Origin: Bettongia penicillata ogilbyi | Lineage: Eukaryota > Chordata > Mammalia > Diprotodontia > Potoroidae | Direction: 5' to 3' | DNA length: 64,000 bases | Assembly (NCBI GenBank): GCA_023548195.1 | Contig: JAJHZJ010000419.1 | Coordinates: 797,773-861,772 of the forward strand | Program-made: the position numbers and the translations under genes | The notes under the pieces: model-generated | What the model saw: only the letters and a program-made list of their open reading frames with translations | What the model was told of the DNA's origin: nothing | Databases searched by the model: none | Part shown: positions 58,960-64,000 of the stretch, piece after piece | Layout of the letters: each line of letters begins with the position of its first letter | How positions within the stretch are numbered: the first letter of the stretch is position 1

Positions 58960-59110
58960 AGACTTACATGTTATTATCCTCTTCATTTTACAGAAGAGGG
59001 TACTGAGGCAGACAGAGATTATGCAACTTTCTCAGGGTCACAGAACTAGCTGTGACCAAAATCCAAAACTGAATTTAAAATCTACTCTTTTTCATTTGAA
59101 GTCCCGCACT
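58960..59110 (-). repeat. MIR-type SINE, reverse orientation
   Basis: 'ttacatgttattatcctctt', 'cattttacagaagagggtac' and 'ctcagggtcacagaactagc' are a reversed MIR core. Confidence 0.65.
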
Positions 59111-59974
59111 CCATACCTCTTATTTTGCTGTAAATCTCTCCTACTGGAAAAGAAAGTTATCTGATAAAGAAACTCAGTATAGTTTTGTTAGTGCAGAAAG
59201 AAAAGTACAAAGGGACAGTAATGTAGTGATATTTAAGTAAGATAAAGGAATAGTTAATGGTAGAATGACAGATATAGTGATATTTAAGGGAGAGACTAAG
59301 AATTGTTAGTCAGGAGGGCTCTCCACGATCCAACACTGCACCTCTGCATTCAGTCAGAGCTATAGAAATAACTTGAAATCTGGCAGCCACTCTCAAAGAA
59401 TGAAGGGCCTGCCAACATATAGCACACCCTGAGTTTTATAAATCCTGGGTACACAGGCCTTGCATATGAAAGATTACCGTTTTTTGATCTCTCTACTCAG
59501 TGTCCTTGATGCATAGTCATTGTTATATCCTACACTTGCATTGTAAACTTCATCAGTTATTTACATACATCTCCATTAACCTGCTGAATGGGTTACCCTT
59601 CAAAGTCCAAAGAGAAGGGAACAATCTCAGCAAAAATTAAAGTGAAACTACTTGAAGACCATTTAAATGATAAGAATGAGTAAAATAAGGGTGCAGAGAA
59701 GAGGTAGTATTGAAGGTCAGAGATTCACTGGTAGATAATTTCTCAATATAGTTTAGGCCCAGAACTGCGTGTCCCATCACTGCAAAGAAGCCAGGTGGAC
59801 ATTTTAAGATGTTGGAAGAAACCAATTGCTGCCGATTGTAAGATCACTCAAGCATATAGTCTTTTGCCTGAACATTTCTGTTGATTAGATAATTCTTTGT
59901 TATCTGCACTTCACAGTGACACTTGTCAATGTTCTAAACATTATAAAAGAAAAACACAGTTGTATCCTGTGATA

Positions 59975-60165
59975 TTTTTCTAATGTGTGCATTTATGCAT
60001 CCAGCTGCAGGAACTGCTCTGCTTTAAGCATTTTTAAACTCTAACCTGCTACATTTTGCTAATGTGTGTATTTATGTACATCACAGAGAGCTGCTTAGCA
60101 TTAGAAATATTTTTAAAGGAATCCATCCAGAGGTATTTTTAACTAATATGTGTAATTACACAGTG
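59975..60165 (+). repeat. Motif repeated three times about 80 bp apart
   Basis: 'ctaatgtgtgcatttatgca' (59980), 'ctaatgtgtgtatttatgta' (60059) and 'ctaatatgtgtaattacaca' (60143) follow at spacings of 79 and 84. Each is preceded by a T-rich 'attttt' or 'attttg' part. Confidence 0.65.
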
Positions 60166-60385
60166 TTTCATATGGGTTGGAGTCCTTTTGTCTCTGTAAT
60201 GATTTGAAACTACCTATTTTTCAATGGCACATGACAGCCTTACTCTTTGTCAATGGGCCAACCTCCCTCCCATCCTGGAATGTGGTTCCTTTGCCTCTGG
60301 TTGCACCTGGGTTATGTAGTCATCAAAAAAGAGCTGTCATGACACGTGACCAAAGACTGCATGTTTTGCAGTGAATAGTTTAGGA

Positions 60386-60387
<2 letters not shown>

Positions 60388-60440
<53 letters not shown>
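60388..60440 (+). repeat. (TA)n microsatellite
   Basis: About 25 perfect ta units. Confidence 0.97.
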
Positions 60441-60443
<3 letters not shown>

Positions 60444-62274
60444 TTAATGAACATTTTACTAAAGGTCTACAAGGTAATGAACAATACCCAGCATGCTCTT
60501 AAGTCAGTTTTGTGAAAAGAGTGTACTTACAGCTCTTATTTTTAAAATTATCATAAATGCTTCAATTTTTTTCAATTCTTGCATTCACTGTAGTTTCTAA
60601 GACTGACTGACAATACTTTTTGGAGAGGAGTAGAATGTAACCACATTGCCAGGGAACCTGAAAGGAAGCCAGAACCAGGGCTGGTCAATATCATTCTTCA
60701 AACTAGTAAGCATCTCCTCATAATTAAGACATTTAGGAATACTGAGCAAAACAGGCTCAGCTTCTTTAAAGCTATGAAGGAGAAAATATCCTTACTTATC
60801 TTCAGGGGGACACAGCCTCCTTATAGCACATGGGGCAAAACATCTGTATCAGTCAGTGCAGCTACACTCCAGTAGGTCTCACCATCAAAACAATCCATGG
60901 TAATGTATCTCCCTAAGAAACAAGTATTTTGTAGCCAAATTCATTTACATGTCTTCACCAGTCCTATTTACTATATGCTAAATTATTTAAGCCACTTTTA
61001 TCTGTAACCTCTTCCATTTTCCCCCATATTATAAGTTCATTTGCAAAAGGACAGAATTCTAAATTTACCCATGAGTGAGATAGATAATAACTTACAGTGT
61101 GAATTTGAGCATACTAAAGAGAAGGTTTTCTATTTCTTCCTTCCCCAAATATTACCCTCCTCAAAAGACTGCCATAGTGTCTGCATTTTTTTCCAGTTGA
61201 ATTTCATTACTTATATTTAAGTCATTGTGTCTTCAAAGTGGGAAAGTTAGTTATAGATCAGTCAGTAAACATTTTTTAAGGTTTTCTAAAGTCAAGAGAG
61301 AACAGTAAAAAAGGTGGGCACTTTTAGAGTTGAAAAGTGGGGAAAGTTAGTGGAAGACGACCAAGAGAATGGGCAGAAAAAAAGGTTTAGATGATGGATG
61401 GAAGATTCCGGAATATTGGAATATGGTAGGTATGATGAAGGTTTATTATCATTGATTTTTATTTATCATTGATGAAGAGTTTAGATAAATTTTCTTAATC
61501 CAAGGGGTCTAGCCTCATAGAGAAATTCTTGCAGGGTGTTAAGCAGCTCAAGTGAGAGGACAAGTGGGAGGAGCTGATGGAAAGACATTCCTCTCCTTGG
61601 CCTTCAAGCAGGCCAAGTAAGAGATAGGGAAAGGGAACATGAAAGAATGAGGTTTCTTTCTGTCCCCTGTAAGTGGAAAAAATCCAGCCTAAGGGACTGT
61701 TTCTGCCTTTCTCCATTCTCTCTGTCTCTATGTCTGTCTGTCTCTCTCTTTATTTGATAATTTACATTAATGAGATTAATAAGGTAGCACACTAAGACAA
61801 TATAAGTCATCAACATGATATACGAAGAAGAAAAGCATCCAGATAAGTACAACATATGACTGTCATGTTATTTGTGGATTTTAGATGACACACCAATAGT
61901 GGTCTCATAATTCATCCAACCAATGAGGAGATCCAGTCATCCTGAATTTCCCAGTGGTTCTGGTTGTTAATAGGGTTTCAGTTTTTGTCACTATCACAAT
62001 TAAAAGTAATACAGAGGGCTCAGACTTCTAAGATGAATCAATTAATTAATCAAAGGTATGAATCAGGTATTACAAGATCTTAATCAACTTAAAAGAAGTG
62101 TAGTGCTTTGACTGATTAATAAAAATAGATAATGCTACTCAGAAAGTCACTAGTTAGAACAGTAGGGTACATATCTGGGCCTATGTATAATAAACAAGAT
62201 AGTTCAGTATGGTGTGGTGAGTTGAGTGGTGGTGGAATCCAGTGGTGAAAAACTCCTAAGAAGGATTTGCTCTT

Positions 62275-62791
62275 TGTAGCATCAATGCGATATTCACAGT
62301 GCCTACAGCAGATATGACTATGACAGCATAGTTATGAATAACAAACTATAAAAGGCTCTCCACATGGAAGACAGAACCAAAACATTTATTCAAACACCAG
62401 AAAACTGAAGCCCAGCACTAGAAAAGCAAGTCCATCATAGCAACAAAGAAATCAATCATAATAACCAAGAAGTCTGTGCACATTATCAAGCTTTCCCACA
62501 AACAAGCTCCCCTACACAAAATATCCTTGGCTCACTCATCCTTGTTACTGCTTTCTCCGTCCTTCCCCATTATAATTAGTCTGACCAACTTCCTCTCAGC
62601 TCTGCTCCAGCTCCACCCCTTCCCGTACCACCCTTTCAGAAAGCTCCTTCCACCACATGCTTTATGTGACTCAAATTCATGTAACTTAGGCTTCCATGTG
62701 ACTTAAGCAGGTCACATAGGCCTATTAATTGATAGGAAAGGTCTTCCCATTCCATTAAAAATACATCAATTCCATTAAAAATGCATTAACA
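62275..62791 (-). mobile_element. LTR (copy 3) of the 16/47-kb family
   Basis: About 517 bp on the minus strand, best preserved of the three. It has TG and CA ends in the family positions, 'gacctgcttaagtcac' near 62719, the purine block 'gagcagagctgagaggaag' near 62600 and an intact aataaa at 62385-62390 (minus). The bases outside the two ends do not match each other, unlike in copies 1 and 2, so it may not be a solo LTR. I see no clear primer site or polypurine tract on either side, so whether it is a 5' or 3' LTR is open. Confidence 0.72.
62385..62390 (-). promoter_or_regulatory. Polyadenylation signal in LTR copy 3
   Basis: tttatt on the plus strand is aataaa on the LTR strand, at the same LTR position as in copy 1. 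Confidence 0.6.
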
Positions 62792-64000
62792 ATGTATTCA
62801 GCCCCAAGATCTTTTTTGTCCATTACATAGGTCAATGAGGCAGTTAGTGCCAACAGAACTTTACAACAATATAACAGGGATCACACAAAATAAGTACATA
62901 AAACAATATCTTAGGGTGGGGCTTGAGCACAACCATCCCATCACTCCCCCCCTCTAATGAATGGGGCCTAAATTCTTGGGGTAAGGGGCAGAGATCTCTT
63001 CTTCTAGAGCTACTTCCTGCTGAAATTGAACAGAGCTCTCTCTGCCTCAAGAGGTCCCATTCAAGAGGTCAGTTTTTAGCTGGCATCTGGAACTATGTTT
63101 ACACCAGATCAAAAGGTGGCACACCACAGCCATGGACAGATGTTAGCCCCTTAAGTGATCAGGCATCTGCAGGTGGAGGGTAGTAAGTCTGCAGGAAACA
63201 AATCTAGCAAACACGTTTAACAGAAAGTCAAAAAGAAACAAGGAGATAATAACTGGAAGTAGGGAAGATAGGGTCAGCCATGCTTCTGGAGCCCATGAAC
63301 CCACTATCATAGTCTCATTCACTATTCTTTACTGTTTTCTAATTTGTAGTTTTAGGGTCATCATTCTGTCTAGAGGTATACTTTCTTTAATCTGAGCTGG
63401 GACCTGGACAATTTCCTATTTTCCCTGCAGGTGTGACAGACTTGGATACAACATTTCAGGAGGATCTGTAGGGGCAGTTCTTACTTCCCTGCTCAGTCTA
63501 GTATAAAACCCCCTTTTTGGTACATTTTTTTGTAGTTTATTAGTTGGAATGCCATCTATTCTTCCAAAAGCTATTGTTCTCAATAGAGAAGTAGACAATT
63601 CTTTTCTTTTCAATCTATTGTATCTTTGAATCCTCTGACCATTTACTCTTCTCTCTCAAGAATATTTATCTTTTTCACTGATTTTCACCAACCAAAGTAC
63701 CACCAATTCTCCCATCCTTTGGATGGACTGACTCAAAATATGTGAGCTGGTATGTGAGTAAAATTTTCAATCACCTCCCCAAACAGTGTTCTCCCCTCCC
63801 CCATCCTCTTGCTTTCTTAGTATTAGATGAACTTCAGTCTCCTCATCAAACTTTGTTTATATCCCTCCCATACATCCTCCTGGCAGGTGTTAGGGCTCCA
63901 ATGAAGCCTAGCCTGTACAAGGGCTTCATGTATCTTCCTCTTCTTACTTTCTTGCTTCTTTTTGTGAGCTAAATTTATAACAGTTTTTTCTTCTACCACT
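62792..64000. other. Unassigned; possible retroviral internal remnant
   Basis: This stretch lies upstream of LTR copy 3 in its own orientation. Minus-strand open stretches at 62844-63050 and 63416-63613 show no recognisable retroviral motif. It could be degenerate internal sequence or ordinary flanking DNA. Confidence 0.25.

Larger units (their letters stand above)
59111..62274. other. Mostly unassigned, repeat-poor stretch
   Basis: Apart from the (TA)n run at 60388-60440 and the threefold motif at 59.98-60.16 kb I recognise no repeat or gene here. The part at 60170-60360 has a balanced composition that could be regulatory. Confidence 0.4.

Noticed and set aside
60388..60440. TA run as a cruciform with special function
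   Set aside because: A plain (TA)n microsatellite. Cruciform potential follows from composition and nothing nearby supports a role.

Overview
The window looks like non-coding DNA from a marsupial (metatherian) genome. It is AT-rich and eukaryotic, and I recognise no host exon, tRNA, rRNA or CRISPR array. Nearly everything I can identify is a decayed transposable element. The taxonomic call rests on three things: many copies of the marsupial tRNA-derived CORE-SINE (MAR1-like, with the typical 'gcagctaggtgg' head and 'gactgaacaacaac' tail), a Bov-B/RTE LINE with the 'ggacaacaacc' type of tail, and L1 and half-L1 (HAL1) copies of the marsupial type. Family names are recognised from memory and were not checked against a repeat library.

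Layout. 1-10 kb holds scattered MIR/MON1-type SINEs, two hAT-like MITEs and a 270-nt homopurine tract. 10-14 kb has an L1 3' fragment, a decayed plus-strand L1 that stops before the reverse transcriptase (RT), and SINEs. 15.9-16.5 kb is a solo LTR. 17.0-20.0 kb is a 5'-truncated RTE element with a perfect 9-bp target-site duplication (TSD), and a short RTE-tail insertion interrupts its endonuclease. 20.0-23.6 kb is a minus-strand L1 with both ends and an 11-bp TSD but no RT core. 24.6-28.2 kb is the longest stretch without recognisable repeats and may be a conserved regulatory element. 28-35 kb has SINEs and unassigned sequence. 35.4-40.3 kb is a minus-strand L1 complex, also lacking RT, with two consecutive 5' ends. 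40.5-42.5 kb is a first HAL1-like copy. 42.5-46.2 kb has minus-strand L1 ORF2 pieces around an older repeat. 47.2-47.7 kb is a second solo LTR of the 16-kb family. 52.4-58.5 kb is a nest: plus-strand L1 ORF2, split by a SINE, itself split by a HAL1 at an almost perfect 14-bp TSD. 59-62 kb is mostly unassigned, with a threefold repeated motif. 62.3-62.8 kb is a third LTR, on the minus strand.

No open reading frame here looks like a working gene. The best-preserved coding remnant is the HAL1 ORF1 at 55.6-56.6 kb, which has two in-frame stops and a terminal frameshift. The TSDs and nesting give a relative insertion history: the L1 ORF2 is older than the SINE in it, and that SINE is older than the HAL1. 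I found no convincing previously undescribed system. The most useful leads are the ORF1-only elements with tandem promoter-like units, the L1 copies lacking RT, and the repeat-free block near 26 kb.
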